Assembly (NCBI RefSeq): GCF_003206155.1
Contig: NZ_PZJV01000003.1
Coordinates: 136,652 to 200,651, forward strand
Direction: 5' to 3'
Length of the DNA: 64,000 nucleotides
Origin: Salinicola halophilus
Lineage (GTDB): Bacteria > Pseudomonadota > Gammaproteobacteria > Pseudomonadales > Halomonadaceae
Shown piece by piece: positions 54,774-63,908 of this stretch (the stretch's first letter is position 1; each line of letters starts with the position of its first letter). The translations under genes and the position numbers were made by a program. The notes below the pieces were generated by a model that was not told the DNA's origin, did not search any database, and saw nothing but the letters and a program-made list of their open reading frames with translations.

Positions 54774-55769
54774 ATGACGACGCGGCGAGAGTTATGCAGG
54801 TGGGGTGCCGGATCGCTCTTGCTGGCGGGATTCGGCGTTCGCGGCGCCTTGGCCGCCGAAACCCGCACCCTGCGCCTCAGCCACAATCTGACCACGGCGC
54901 ATCCGGTCCATCGGGCGATGCAGCAGATGGCGGAGCGCGTCCTCGCACTCACCGATGGCACGCTCGCGATCGAGATCTATCCCAACTCCCAGCTCGGCAA
55001 CCAGCGTGAATCTGTCGAGCTGGTGCAGGCGGGCATTCTCGACATGGCCAAGACCAACGCCAGCGAACTCGAGGCGTTCGATCCGATCTTCTCGCTGCTC
55101 AACGTGCCCTATCTCTTCGAGAGCGGCGACCACTACGACCGCGTGCTCGAGGGCGAGATCGGCCGTGACATTCTGGCCGCTTCGGCGGGACGGGGATTCC
55201 GTGGAGTGACCTACTTCGACTCTGGCGCGCGGAGTTTCTACGCCACCCGCCCCATCGAGTCGCCCGAGGATCTTCGGCATACCAAGATACGTGTGCAGCC
55301 GAGCCCGACCGCCATCGAGATGGTCGAACTCATGGGGGCGAGCCCGACACCGCTGGCGTTTGGCGATCTCTACACAGCGCTGCAGCAGGGCGTCGTCGAC
55401 GGCGCGGAGAACAACCCCACGGCGCTGGTCACCGCCCGTCATGGTGAAGTGGCGAAGTATTTCACCCTCGACGAACACACGCGGATTCCCGACATGCTGG
55501 TGATTTCGGAACGGTGCTGGCAGGGGCTCTCCAAGACGCATCAGAGGGCGCTGAGGCGCGCCGCCGCCGAAGCCACTTCCCTTCAGAAAGCCGCCTGGCA
55601 GCGGGCCAGCGAGGACGCCGTCGCGACGGCGAAAGCAGAGATGGGTGTGGAGTTCATCGATGTCGACAAGCGCGCCTTCGCCGAACGTACTCGCCCGATT
55701 CGCGACCGTGTCGCCGCACAGTCGCCCCGCGCCCGACAGTGGCTCAAGGCGATCGAAGCGCAGGCCTGA
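54774..55769 (+). CDS. dctP: TRAP transporter periplasmic solute-binding protein
   Basis: DctP-family binding protein, 331 residues. The leader MTTRRELCRWGAGSLLLAG has a twin-arginine-like RR, so Tat export is possible, with cleavage near ALAA. Mature motifs are LRLSHNLTTAHPVH, EIYPNSQLGNQRESVELVQ and the ligand-Arg region KIRVQPSPTAIEMVELMGA before TPLAFGDLYTALQQGVVDG. The conserved Arg in KIRVQ normally clamps a carboxylate. Its substrate is unknown; the linked GH31 gene hints at a sugar acid or glycoside. Confidence 0.93.
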   Translation: MTTRRELCRWGAGSLLLAGFGVRGALAAETRTLRLSHNLTTAHPVHRAMQQMAERVLALTDGTLAIEIYPNSQLGNQRESVELVQAGILDMAKTNASELEAFDPIFSLLNVPYLFESGDHYDRVLEGEIGRDILAASAGRGFRGVTYFDSGARSFYATRPIESPEDLRHTKIRVQPSPTAIEMVELMGASPTPLAFGDLYTALQQGVVDGAENNPTALVTARHGEVAKYFTLDEHTRIPDMLVISERCWQGLSKTHQRALRRAAAEATSLQKAAWQRASEDAVATAKAEMGVEFIDVDKRAFAERTRPIRDRVAAQSPRARQWLKAIEAQA

Positions 55770-55791
55770 CGTCGCTCACGCCAGCAGTGCG

Positions 55792-56283
55792 TTACGAGGA
55801 TGAGGTCGGCGTCAGCGTCTTGCGCATGACGCCGCGCTCGAGGGTGACGCCGCTGCGATGCGCGAAGCTGTCGGTAGTGATCAGCTCGTAATCGTGGGCG
55901 CGGTAGAAGTCGATGGCGTTGAGGGCGGCGGAAAGCGTCAGGCTGTCGATGCCGAGCGTCGCGGCGAGGTGCTTCGCGCGCTGCAGAAGTTGCGCCCCGT
56001 AGCCCTGTCTAAAGGCGCTTGGCGCCACGAACAGCGCTTCGAGCTCTCGTCCGGGGGCGTCGATGACCGCATAGCCGATCAGGCTTCCCGCCCGCTCGCC
56101 GATGAGGGCATGCCCTTGCGCCACGTATTGGCGAAACGCCGCGCTCGGCGGTGCGGCTAGCCAGGTCTCCAGCGCCTCGGCCGGGTAGTATCCCGCGCAC
56201 TGCACGCGAGCGGCCTCGGCGCGCAGTGCCCAGAGTCGCTCGATGTCGTCCGCAGCGGCGGTGCGGAACGTCAGCGGCGCCAT
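55792..56283 (-). CDS. GNAT family N-acetyltransferase
   Basis: A single-domain acetyltransferase of 163 residues. N-terminus LTFRTAAADDIERLWALRAE; acetyl-CoA loop in LEALFVAPSAFRQGYGAQLL (the Q/RxxGxG/A region); C-terminal LTLSAALNAIDFYRAHDYEL. The start at 56283 lies just after the cdd stop; a longer frame overlaps cdd with out-of-register Ser/Arg-rich sequence. Last gene of the nucleoside operon, so co-transcribed with it. The acceptor is unknown. Confidence 0.88.
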   Translation of the reverse strand: MAPLTFRTAAADDIERLWALRAEAARVQCAGYYPAEALETWLAAPPSAAFRQYVAQGHALIGERAGSLIGYAVIDAPGRELEALFVAPSAFRQGYGAQLLQRAKHLAATLGIDSLTLSAALNAIDFYRAHDYELITTDSFAHRSGVTLERGVMRKTLTPTSSS

Positions 56284-56293
56284 CGTCACGGCG

Positions 56294-56737
56294 TCAGCCC
56301 ATCGGTGAGCGTTTGTCGAGATTTTCCGGGCCGAAGGAGTCGGGCAACAGCTCGTCCATGCGGTACTGCTTGAGCGGGGCGCCGTCGCCGTCGAGCACCA
56401 CGATGCGCGTCTCGGGTGTGGCGAACTCCCGAATGCGCTGGCGGCAGTCGCCGCAGGGCGTACACAGATGCGCACCGGGCCCGATGACGTAGATCTCCCG
56501 GATCACTCGCTCGCCATTGGAGACCAGCGCAGCGATGGCGCTCCCTTCGGCGCAGAGCCCCTTGTAGTTGGCGCTCTCGACGTTGCAGCCGGCGTAGGTG
56601 CGCCCGCTGTCGCTGATCAGTACCGCCCCCACCGGGTGATCGGAGTAGGGCACGTAGGCGTTGGCGCGTACGTCGAGCGCGGCGCGGCGAATGTCATCAC
56701 TGACCGCGATGGCAGTCTCATGGGTTGACTGATTCAT
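56294..56737 (-). CDS. cdd: cytidine deaminase, tetrameric type
   Basis: Zinc enzyme of 147 residues deaminating cytidine and deoxycytidine to uridine forms. Zinc ligands C62, C95, C98 are in [11 protein letters not shown] and [10 protein letters not shown], and E64 is the proton shuttle. Three Cys ligands and the short chain place it with the homotetrameric class (Bacillus type) rather than the dimeric E. coli type. It overlaps deoD by 4 nt. It supplies uridine and deoxyuridine for salvage or breakdown. Confidence 0.95.
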   Translation of the reverse strand: MNQSTHETAIAVSDDIRRAALDVRANAYVPYSDHPVGAVLISDSGRTYAGCNVESANYKGLCAEGSAIAALVSNGERVIREIYVIGPGAHLCTPCGDCRQRIREFATPETRIVVLDGDGAPLKQYRMDELLPDSFGPENLDKRSPMG

Positions 56738-57462
56738 TGGGCTTGCTCCTCGTCGTCGCGCAGCAGGCCTTCCAGGGTAATCGTCATCATCTCGGCGAAG
56801 CCGGTCTGGCGCGTCTGGGCGTCGAGCGCCTCGTCTTTCAGGATGTGATCGGAGACGGTACAGACCGTCAGCGCCCGGGCGCCGAACTCGGCGGCCACCC
56901 CGTAGAGCCCGGCGGCTTCCATCTCGACGCCGAGAATGCCGAGACGTTTCATCGTCTGGAAGAAGTCGACGTCCGGGGTGTAGAACAGATCCGCCGAGAA
57001 GAGGTTGCCGATTTTGGTCGGCGTGCCGCGTTCGGCGGCAGCGTCAACGGTATGGCGGGTGAGGCCGAAATCGGCAATGGCGGCGAAGTCGTGGCCGTTG
57101 AAGCGGGTGCGGTTGACGCGAGAGTCGGTGCAGGCGCCCATGCCGATCACGATGTCGTTGACCGCCACGTCGTCGCGCACCGCGCCACACGAGCCGACCC
57201 GTACCAGCCGTTTGACGCCGTATTCGGTGATCAGCTCCTTGGCGTAGATCGAGAGTGACGGAATCCCCATGCCGCTGCCCATCACCGAGATCCGACGACC
57301 GCGATAGGTGCCGGTGAAGCCGAGCATGTTGCGCACTCGATTGACGCAGACGACGTCGTCGAGAAACGTCTCGGCGATGAACTCGGCGCGCAGCGGGTCG
57401 CCGGGCATCAGCACGGTGTCGGCAAAATCGCCCTCATGCGCTTCGATATGCGGTGTAGCCAT
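56734..57462 (-). CDS. deoD: purine-nucleoside phosphorylase, DeoD type
   Basis: Hexameric PNP of 242 residues that splits purine (deoxy)nucleosides with phosphate. Family blocks: [38 protein letters not shown] (phosphate site), VRVGSCGAV, and [15 protein letters not shown]. Its ATG overlaps the deoB stop by one base (TGATG) and its stop overlaps cdd. The released (deoxy)ribose-1-phosphate is passed to DeoB. Confidence 0.96.
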   Translation of the reverse strand: MATPHIEAHEGDFADTVLMPGDPLRAEFIAETFLDDVVCVNRVRNMLGFTGTYRGRRISVMGSGMGIPSLSIYAKELITEYGVKRLVRVGSCGAVRDDVAVNDIVIGMGACTDSRVNRTRFNGHDFAAIADFGLTRHTVDAAAERGTPTKIGNLFSADLFYTPDVDFFQTMKRLGILGVEMEAAGLYGVAAEFGARALTVCTVSDHILKDEALDAQTRQTGFAEMMTITLEGLLRDDEEQAQ

Positions 57463-58730
57463 CAGTTATCTCCTTGTGGCCGTTCGCCCAGCAGCGAGCG
57501 GCCGTCGTCCATGGCGGGCAGGTCGAAATACTCGGCCAAGGTCTGGCCGATATCGGCGTAGGTGTCACGGCGGCCGTAGCCACCGGCGGCAAGCCCCGCG
57601 CCCTGCATCAGTACCGGCACCTGCTCGCGGGTGTGATCGTTGCCGCGCCAGGTGGGATCGTTGCCGTGGTCGGCGGTGAGAATCAACAGATCCCCGGGCG
57701 CCAGCCTGGCCTGAACCTCTGGCAGGCGGCGGTCGAAGGCTTCCAGCGCCGCGGCGTAGCCCTCGGGGTCGCGGCGGTGGCCGTAGAGCGTGTCGAAGTC
57801 GACGAAGTTGGTCATCACCAGGGTGCGCGGGCCGGCGTCGTCGATCGCGCCCAGCGTAGCCTCGAACAGGGCGTCATGGCCGTGGGCCTTGCGCACGTCG
57901 CTGACGCCGCAGTGGGCGTAGATATCGCCGATCTTGCCCACGCCGATCACCCGGCCGCCGGCGTCATCGAGCCTCGAGAGCACGGTGGGCGTGGGCGGCT
58001 CGATGGCGTAGTCGCGGCGATTGCCGGTGCGCTCGAAGGTCTCCACTGTCTCGCCAACGAAGGGGCGGGCGATCACTCGGCCGATGTTGTAGGGCATCAG
58101 CAGCTCACGGGCGATCTCGCAGAGCGCATAGAGCCGCTCGAGACCGAAGTGGGTCTCGTGGGCGGCGATCTGGAACACCGAATCCGCCGAGGTGTAGACG
58201 ATCGGCTTGCCGCTTTCGATATGCTCTGCGCCCAGCGCTTCGATCACCGGGACCCCGGAGGCGTGGCAGTTGCCGAGCACGCCTGGCAGCTCGGCACGCT
58301 GGACCAGCGCGTCGAGCAGCTCGTCGGGAAAGCTCGATTCGTGATCGGTGAAGTAGCCCCATTCGAAGCGTGCCGGAACGCCGGCGATCTCCCAGTGCCC
58401 AGACGGCGTGTCCTTGCCCGACGAGATCTCCTGCGCCGGCGCCCAGCTGCCATTGACCGCCTGGGGCGGCTCGACGCCGGCCGCCCACTCGCCGGTCGCC
58501 AGCCGGTGGGCGTGGTAGAGCCCCAGCGCGGCGAGGTTGGGCAGTTCGAGCGGTCGGCCGGCCTCGGCGCGAACGCGGGCGATGTGCCCCAGCGTATCGG
58601 CGCCGGCATCGCCGTAGGCCTCGGCGTCCGGCGCGTTGCCGATACCGAAGGAGTCGAGTACCAGCAGCACCGCGCGCTGGCCGCCTCGAGCCATCGTGGT
58701 GTTCTGAGTCGTGCTGGTGTTTTGGGTCAT
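57462..58730 (-). CDS. deoB: phosphopentomutase
   Basis: Alkaline-phosphatase-superfamily enzyme of 422 residues converting (deoxy)ribose-1-phosphate to the 5-phosphate. Metal sites are in [16 protein letters not shown] and [20 protein letters not shown]; the phospho-Thr motif is in [14 protein letters not shown]. The start at 58730 has GGAGG at good spacing and overlaps the deoA stop (ATGA). Produces the substrate for DeoC. Confidence 0.96.
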   Translation of the reverse strand: MTQNTSTTQNTTMARGGQRAVLLVLDSFGIGNAPDAEAYGDAGADTLGHIARVRAEAGRPLELPNLAALGLYHAHRLATGEWAAGVEPPQAVNGSWAPAQEISSGKDTPSGHWEIAGVPARFEWGYFTDHESSFPDELLDALVQRAELPGVLGNCHASGVPVIEALGAEHIESGKPIVYTSADSVFQIAAHETHFGLERLYALCEIARELLMPYNIGRVIARPFVGETVETFERTGNRRDYAIEPPTPTVLSRLDDAGGRVIGVGKIGDIYAHCGVSDVRKAHGHDALFEATLGAIDDAGPRTLVMTNFVDFDTLYGHRRDPEGYAAALEAFDRRLPEVQARLAPGDLLILTADHGNDPTWRGNDHTREQVPVLMQGAGLAAGGYGRRDTYADIGQTLAEYFDLPAMDDGRSLLGERPQGDN

Positions 58731-60130
58731 GACGCTGCCTCCGGGCGCAGGGTTGCGTGGACGAGCGGTGGGGTGTCGGTGGTCGTCTCGCTCAGGCTGA
58801 AGGCGCGGCGTAGCCGGCCAGAGACCGCCTCGGCGGCGGCGCGGTCGCGGGCGTGCAGGCGCAGCAACGGCTGGCCGGGCTCGACCCGGGTGCCCAGCGC
58901 GGCGATGCGCGAGAGCCCGACCGCCGGGTCGATGGCATCCCCCGGGTTGCGCCGACCGCCGCCGAGTTCGACCACGCCCATGCCGAGCTCGCGGGTATCG
59001 ATCGCACTGATCATTCCGGCGCGGTCGGCGTCGAGATCCAGGGTCACCGGCGCCTCGGCGAGATGGTGGCTGGCGCGGTCGGCTAGATCGGCAGGACCGC
59101 CGAGGCCGTGCACCATGCGCGAGAAGCGCTCCAGCGCCTCGCCGCTCTCCAGCGCCCGATCCAGGCGCTGGCGGGCGTCCGCGTCGTCGGCGGCGAGGCC
59201 GGACTGCACCAGCATTTCGGCGGCGAGCGCCTGCGTTACCGCGTAGAGTCTCGAATCCTTGCCGTCGCCACGCGCTGGATTGCGTCCGTCGCCACGCGCT
59301 GGATTGCGTCCGTCGCCACGCGCTGGATTGCGTCCGTCGCCACGCAATAGGCGCAACGCCTCGTGGATCTCCAGGGCGTTACCCGCGCAGTCGGCCAGCG
59401 GCTGGTTCATGTCGGTGAGCAGCACGCTGGTGCGTGTGCCGGCGTCGCAGCCGATGGTGACGATTGCCTCCGCCAGCTCCCGTGAGGCTTCCGGCGTCGG
59501 CATAAAGGCCCCGCTGCCCACCTTGACGTCCATCACCAGGGTGTCGAGACCGCAAGCAAGCTTCTTGCCGAGGATCGAGGCGACGATCAGTGGAATCGAC
59601 TCCACCGTCGCGGTGACGTCGCGTACGCCGTAGAGGCGCTTGTCGGCGGGGGCGAGAGAGCCGGTCTGACCGATGATGGCGACGCCCACCTCCTTCACCA
59701 GCCGGCGGAAGGTGGTATCGCTCGGCACAATGTCGTAGCCGGGGATCGCCTCGAGCTTGTCCAGCGTGCCGCCGGTGTGGCCGAGCCCGCGCCCCGACAC
59801 CATGGGCACGTGGCCGCCGCAGGCGGCGACCCAGGGGCCGAGCACCAGCGAGACCAGGTCGCCGACGCCACCGGTGGAGTGTTTGTCGAGTACCGGACCC
59901 GGTAAGTCGAGATCGTGCCAGTGCATTACCTGGCCCGAGTCACGGATCGACTCGGTCAGCGCCACCGCCTCGTCGCGGCTCATGCCGTTGAGATACACCG
60001 CCATGGCGAAGGCGCCGATCTGGGCGTCGCCGATGCTGCCGTCGGTGATGCCGTGCGCAATCAGATCGAGCATCTTGCGACTGAGCGTCTTGCCGTCGCG
60101 CTTGCGACGAATGATTTCCTGGATGAGCAT
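58727..60130 (-). CDS. deoA: thymidine phosphorylase with an in-frame loop repeat
   Basis: Thymidine phosphorylase of 467 residues, producing thymine and deoxyribose-1-phosphate. N-terminus [14 protein letters not shown], phosphate loop [19 protein letters not shown], and [20 protein letters not shown] are canonical. The unusual part is residues 263-286: three copies of RGDGRNPA followed by a fourth diverged unit. The matching loop in E. coli DeoA holds one GEYRNPR-like unit, so this protein is about 24 residues longer there. The frame is intact, so the enzyme probably tolerates the expansion. Overlaps deoB by 4 nt. Confidence 0.95.
   Translation of the reverse strand: MLIQEIIRRKRDGKTLSRKMLDLIAHGITDGSIGDAQIGAFAMAVYLNGMSRDEAVALTESIRDSGQVMHWHDLDLPGPVLDKHSTGGVGDLVSLVLGPWVAACGGHVPMVSGRGLGHTGGTLDKLEAIPGYDIVPSDTTFRRLVKEVGVAIIGQTGSLAPADKRLYGVRDVTATVESIPLIVASILGKKLACGLDTLVMDVKVGSGAFMPTPEASRELAEAIVTIGCDAGTRTSVLLTDMNQPLADCAGNALEIHEALRLLRGDGRNPARGDGRNPARGDGRNPARGDGKDSRLYAVTQALAAEMLVQSGLAADDADARQRLDRALESGEALERFSRMVHGLGGPADLADRASHHLAEAPVTLDLDADRAGMISAIDTRELGMGVVELGGGRRNPGDAIDPAVGLSRIAALGTRVEPGQPLLRLHARDRAAAEAVSGRLRRAFSLSETTTDTPPLVHATLRPEAAS
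59262..59345 (-). repeat. 24-bp tandem repeat inside deoA
   Basis: Three perfect 24-bp units (59262-59285, 59286-59309, 59310-59333) plus half a unit to 59345. Each encodes eight residues, RGDGRNPA, and keeps the deoA frame. Perfect identity, including synonymous positions, indicates recent slippage or unequal exchange. Confidence 0.95.
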
Positions 60131-60158
60131 GCCTTTTCCTACCTTACCGACTCGCCGT

Positions 60159-60181
60159 GTCGACGCGCGTTACGCGTCGAC
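60159..60181 (-). other. hairpin between deoC and deoA
   Basis: A 9-bp stem (GTCGACGCG at 60159-60167 with 60173-60181) lies in the 100-nt gap downstream of deoC. Without a T-run it may be an RNA-processing or stability element that uncouples deoC from the tightly overlapped deoA-B-D-cdd block. Confidence 0.4.
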
Positions 60182-60230
60182 GCCCACCGTGGCCGACGGC
60201 GGCATCGACCGCCGCCGGCCGCTCGCCCAC

Positions 60231-61004
60231 TCAGTAGCCAACGCTCGCCGGCTCCTCGGATCGGCCGTCGAGCGTGGCGAGCAGGGCGTCGAGCAGCCCG
60301 GACGCGCCGAAGCGAAAATGCGCCGGCGTCAGCCAGGCCTCGCCCATCAGTCGTTCGGCGAGTTCCAGATAGGCTCTGGCATCATCGGTGGTACGGATGC
60401 CGCCGGCGGCCTTGAAGCCCACGTCGCGGCCGCTGTCGCGAATCGCGATGAGCAGGATCTCGGCGGCCTCGAGGGTCGCGTTGACGGTCACCTTGCCGGT
60501 GGAGGTCTTGAGGAAATCCGCCCCGGCAGCCAGGGCGATGTCGGCGGCCTGACGAATCAGCGTCGGGTCCTTGAGCTCGCCGGTCTCCAGAATCACCTTG
60601 AGCAGGCGATCGCCGCAGGCCGCGCGGCAGGCTTCGATCAGCGTGCGTCCGCTCTCGGTGTCACCGTCTATCAGCGCTCTGTAGGGGAAGACGACGTCGA
60701 CTTCGTCGGCGCCGGCGGCGACCGCAGCACGGGTCTCGCGGGTGGCGCGGTCGATGTCGACGCTGCCGTCGGGGAAGTTGGTCACGGTAGCGATGCGTAC
60801 CGCGTCGTCGAGCCCGATGTCGCGAAGCTCGCGTGCGGCCGTCTCGATGAAGGCGGGATAGACGCAGACCGCCGCCGGCGCGCCGTGGGGCGTGCGCGTG
60901 CGCTGGCAGAGCGCGGCGATGGCAGCGTCGGTGTCGTCATCGTTGAGCGAGGTGAGGTCCATCATGGCGAGCGAAAGCTCGGCGGCACGCGCGGAGGTCA
61001 TCAT
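60231..61004 (-). CDS. deoC: deoxyribose-phosphate aldolase
   Basis: Class I aldolase of 257 residues cleaving 2-deoxyribose-5-phosphate to glyceraldehyde-3-phosphate and acetaldehyde. The Schiff-base Lys is in GADFLKTSTGKVT; other motifs are DEVDVVFPYRALIDGD, KVILETGEL and VGFKAAGGIRTTDDARAYL. It is E. coli-like in length. The start at 61004 follows GGGAG by 9 nt; longer frames enter the hairpin region below nupC. The product feeds gap at 9326. Confidence 0.95.
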   Translation of the reverse strand: MMTSARAAELSLAMMDLTSLNDDDTDAAIAALCQRTRTPHGAPAAVCVYPAFIETAARELRDIGLDDAVRIATVTNFPDGSVDIDRATRETRAAVAAGADEVDVVFPYRALIDGDTESGRTLIEACRAACGDRLLKVILETGELKDPTLIRQAADIALAAGADFLKTSTGKVTVNATLEAAEILLIAIRDSGRDVGFKAAGGIRTTDDARAYLELAERLMGEAWLTPAHFRFGASGLLDALLATLDGRSEEPASVGY

Positions 61005-61105
61005 CGACTGCACTCCCTGGTCGGTCGAAGAGGAACGAGGCACAGACGCGCGCCTCGCGAAGATGAGGTACCGAGGCGTCGCGAAACGCCCCTGAAAAGC
61101 GGCGG

Positions 61106-61130
61106 CCGCGTTCACGCTGGGCGAACGCGG
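61106..61130 (-). terminator. hairpin after nupC, possible partial terminator
   Basis: An 8-bp stem (CCGCGTTC at 61106-61113 with 61123-61130) begins 10 nt after the nupC stop on the minus strand and is followed a few bases later by CTTTTC. It may reduce read-through into deoC rather than end transcription. Confidence 0.45.
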
Positions 61131-61139
61131 CGGGTCGCT

Positions 61140-62411
61140 TCAGGCAGCACCGGCCAGCGCCAGGAAGATGCCCGCGAGCGTGGCCGACATCAGGTTGGAG
61201 AGCGTGCCGGCGAGCACCGCCTTGAGACCGTAGCGGGCGATTTCCGGGCGGCGCGCGGGGGCCAGCGTGCCGAGGCCGCCGAGCAGGATCGCGATCGACG
61301 ACAGGTTGGCGAAGCCACACAGCGCAAACGACAGAATCGCCGCGGTATGGGCCGACATCGCCTCGCCGGTCGCTTCGACCACGGCTTCGCCGCTGATGTA
61401 GGGCGCCAGGTTGATATAGGCGACGAACTCGTTGACCACCAGCTTCTGACCGATGAACGAGCCGGCGAGCGTCGCCTCGCTCCACGGGATGCCGAGTAGA
61501 AACGCCAGCGGCGAGAAGAGCCAGCCCAGGATCAGTGACAGGCTCAGGTCGTCGAAGCCGAACCAGCCGCCGACGCCGCCGAGAATGCCGTCGACCATCG
61601 CGATCAGGCCGATGAACGCCAGCAGCATGGCGCCCACGTTCGCCGCCAGCATCAGCCCCGACGTGGCGCCGGTGGCGGCGGCATCGAGCACGTTGGCGGG
61701 CTTGTCCTCGGCCTCCATCGCCGCCTTGGCGCGCGCGGTGTCGTCGTCCGGGGTCTCGGTCTCCGGCATCAGGATCTTGGCGAACAGCAGCCCGCCGGGG
61801 GCGGCCATGAAGGAGGCAGCGATCAGGTACTCGATGGGAATGCCGAGTTCGGCATAGCCCGCGAGCACCGACCCCGCAACGGAGGCGAGGCCGCCACACA
61901 TCACGGCGAAGAGTTCCGAGCGGGTCATGCTGTTGAGAAAGGGGCGAACCACCAGCGGTGCCTCGGTCTGGCCGACGAAGATGTTGGCAGTCGCGGAGAG
62001 TGACTCGGTGCGCGAGGTGCGCAGTACTTTCTGCAGCGCGCCGCCGAGAATCCGCACCACCCACTGCATGATGCCCAGATAGTAGAGCACCGCCGTCAGC
62101 GACGAGAAGAAGATGATGATCGGCAGGACCTTGAAGGCGAAGATGAAGCCGACGTTGCTCGGGTCGGCGAGCCCGCCGAAGAGAAACGAGATGCCGTCGT
62201 TGGCGTAGTTGATGACCTGGCTCACCGCGCTGGATATCGCACCCAGCGCGCGCTGACCGAGCGGTAGATACAGCACGAAGGCGCCGATGGCGGCCTGAAT
62301 GAGAAAGGCGCCCCCCACCGTGCGCAGTCGTATCGCCTTGCGATCGCTCGAGAACGCCAGCGCGATCAGCAGCAGCACAACGACGCCGACCAGCCCCATT
62401 AGAAGTGTCAT
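61140..62411 (-). CDS. nupC: NupC/CNT family nucleoside transporter
   Basis: Concentrative nucleoside transporter of 423 residues with about ten hydrophobic segments. Family motifs: [40 protein letters not shown] (nucleoside and ion site), [18 protein letters not shown] and the C-terminal [20 protein letters not shown]. It imports nucleosides with Na+ or H+. First gene of the catabolic unit; divergent from the Tsx-like porin gene, which would supply nucleosides across the outer membrane. Confidence 0.95.
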   Translation of the reverse strand: MTLLMGLVGVVVLLLIALAFSSDRKAIRLRTVGGAFLIQAAIGAFVLYLPLGQRALGAISSAVSQVINYANDGISFLFGGLADPSNVGFIFAFKVLPIIIFFSSLTAVLYYLGIMQWVVRILGGALQKVLRTSRTESLSATANIFVGQTEAPLVVRPFLNSMTRSELFAVMCGGLASVAGSVLAGYAELGIPIEYLIAASFMAAPGGLLFAKILMPETETPDDDTARAKAAMEAEDKPANVLDAAATGATSGLMLAANVGAMLLAFIGLIAMVDGILGGVGGWFGFDDLSLSLILGWLFSPLAFLLGIPWSEATLAGSFIGQKLVVNEFVAYINLAPYISGEAVVEATGEAMSAHTAAILSFALCGFANLSSIAILLGGLGTLAPARRPEIARYGLKAVLAGTLSNLMSATLAGIFLALAGAA

Positions 62412-62755
62412 GTTGTTGTCCTTGAAGTAGCGATTCTAGGAAAAAGAATTCGGGTTTTTGTGTGCGGTTTTTAACATCGAAGTGTTTGCCGAGTCACTTA
62501 TTGTTTTTAGCGTAACAAGCCAATAGAGTGGCCCAGTCTTGCTGCCAAGTGCACCCGCTGAGCACTCGCGCGGCCACGCCTGCCGGGCCTTTGCGCGCGT
62601 CGAGGCAGTTGATCTGACGTCGCCGGGTGCCGTGTCGCGAGTCATGCACGACGTGATCGACCAGTACGGCAGCGCAGGATCGATAAACAAGAAACCGTCA
62701 GTACAACAATCCGGCGCGACACCGGTCGGGCCACAACAACAATCCAGGGGATCAC
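62412..62755. promoter_or_regulatory. divergent control region between nupC and the Tsx-like porin
   Basis: A 344-nt gap with no gene. Bases about 62440-62525 are strongly AT-rich against the surrounding GC and probably hold the nupC promoter; on the minus strand TTGGCT, 17 nt and TAAGTG give a weak match. I could not find a convincing DeoR- or CytR-like palindrome. The porin gene has GGGG a few bases before its ATG. Confidence 0.4.
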
Positions 62756-63775
62756 ATGGTAACGGATCGTGTTTCAGAACAGGGCGAAGTGCCGTCGCGC
62801 CGCCGCTATGTCACTTCGCCGCGTAACCTGCTGTTGGCGCTCGGTGTGACGAGCGCGGCTTTCCTGCCGCTTCAGGCCGCCCACGCCCAGCAGAGCGTCG
62901 ACGAAGACAATGCTGCCCCGGTCATCGAGCAGGAGACCCCGGCCGAGGGCCCGACATCGCCGGATCAGACCGCCGACGGCCCCTATCTCTCCGACTGGTA
63001 TCACCAGAACGTCACGGCCATCGGTAGCAAGAACATCCGCTTCGGGCCGCAGCAGGTCGACGACATCTACCTCGAGTACGAATTCTTCGGTCGCAAGGGG
63101 CCGCTGGATCTCTACGGCTACGTCGACTTCCCGAAATTCTTCGGCGTGGGCAACGGTGCCGACAGCGGTATCTTCGACAAGGGCTCGCCGGTGTTCATGG
63201 AGCTCGAGCCCAAGCTCTCGATCGACGACATGGTCGGTCGCGATCTCGGCATCGGCCCGGTCGATGAGTGGTTCGTCGCCTTCGATTACATCTTCGACTG
63301 GGGCCACAACACCGAGAACCGGCAGAACACGCTCTACGCCGGTCTCGGCGCGGACTTCGATACCGGCTCGCCGCTGGGGCTGTCGCTGAACCTCTACAAG
63401 CGTCGCCAGTGGGAGAACTACGGCGCCGCCAACGAGCACTCCTGGGATGGCTACCGTGCCCAGCTCAACTACTCCTACCCGCTCGGGACTTTCGATAACG
63501 GCGCTTCGCTGATCTATGTCGGGTTCACCAACCATGACTTCGGCTCGGATCTCGGTGACGACGATCCGTCGCGCACCAACGAATCGACCGTGGCGACCAA
63601 CGTGCTGCTGTATCAGTTCACGCACCTGCGCTTCATGGCCGTGGCGCGCTACTTCCACAACGGCGGTCAGTGGAACGACGGCGTGACCGCGCCGTTCCCC
63701 GACACCCACGGTGACAGCTTCGAGCTGCGCTCCACCGGCTGGGGCTACTACTTCGGCGTCGGCTGGCAGTTCTGA
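62756..63775 (+). CDS. tsx: Tsx-like nucleoside-specific outer membrane channel
   Basis: A 339-residue outer membrane beta-barrel of the Tsx/OmpK family. A Sec leader ends near AAHAQQ (about residue 45), preceded by an unusually long basic N-region, so a later start is possible. Then a Pro/Asp-rich linker, YLSDWYHQNVTAIGSKNIRF, LDLYGYVDFPKFFGVGNG, FDYIFDWGHNTENRQN and the C-terminal phenylalanine in YYFGVGWQF required for barrel assembly. Divergent from nupC, so it should serve nucleoside uptake. Confidence 0.9.
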   Translation: MVTDRVSEQGEVPSRRRYVTSPRNLLLALGVTSAAFLPLQAAHAQQSVDEDNAAPVIEQETPAEGPTSPDQTADGPYLSDWYHQNVTAIGSKNIRFGPQQVDDIYLEYEFFGRKGPLDLYGYVDFPKFFGVGNGADSGIFDKGSPVFMELEPKLSIDDMVGRDLGIGPVDEWFVAFDYIFDWGHNTENRQNTLYAGLGADFDTGSPLGLSLNLYKRRQWENYGAANEHSWDGYRAQLNYSYPLGTFDNGASLIYVGFTNHDFGSDLGDDDPSRTNESTVATNVLLYQFTHLRFMAVARYFHNGGQWNDGVTAPFPDTHGDSFELRSTGWGYYFGVGWQF

Positions 63776-63811
63776 GCCATCCCGCCGAGGCGGCTCCCGC
63801 TCGTCCCTGTC

Positions 63812-63835
63812 GAGAGGCGCCCACGGGCGCCTCTC
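63812..63835 (+). terminator. hairpin downstream of the porin gene
   Basis: A perfect 10-bp stem (GAGAGGCGCC with GGCGCCTCTC, loop of 4) lies 36 nt after the stop. No T-run follows, so it is at best a weak terminator before the next gene. Confidence 0.5.
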
Positions 63836-63908
63836 GTCGCGTCGGGCGCCGGCCTTGCAACGTGGCGGGTCGCTTTGCCCCCAATGACTGTCATCTCGAG
63901 GAGCGTCG

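Noticed and set aside
59262-59345. Possible CRISPR array from regular repeats
   Set aside because: Units abut with no spacers, encode an in-frame peptide, and lie inside deoA; no cas genes are present.
57474-61499. Two very long plus-strand frames (590 and 580 residues) across the deo genes
   Set aside because: They cross several real gene boundaries on the opposite strand, have no motifs, and reflect the lack of stops in GC-rich DNA.
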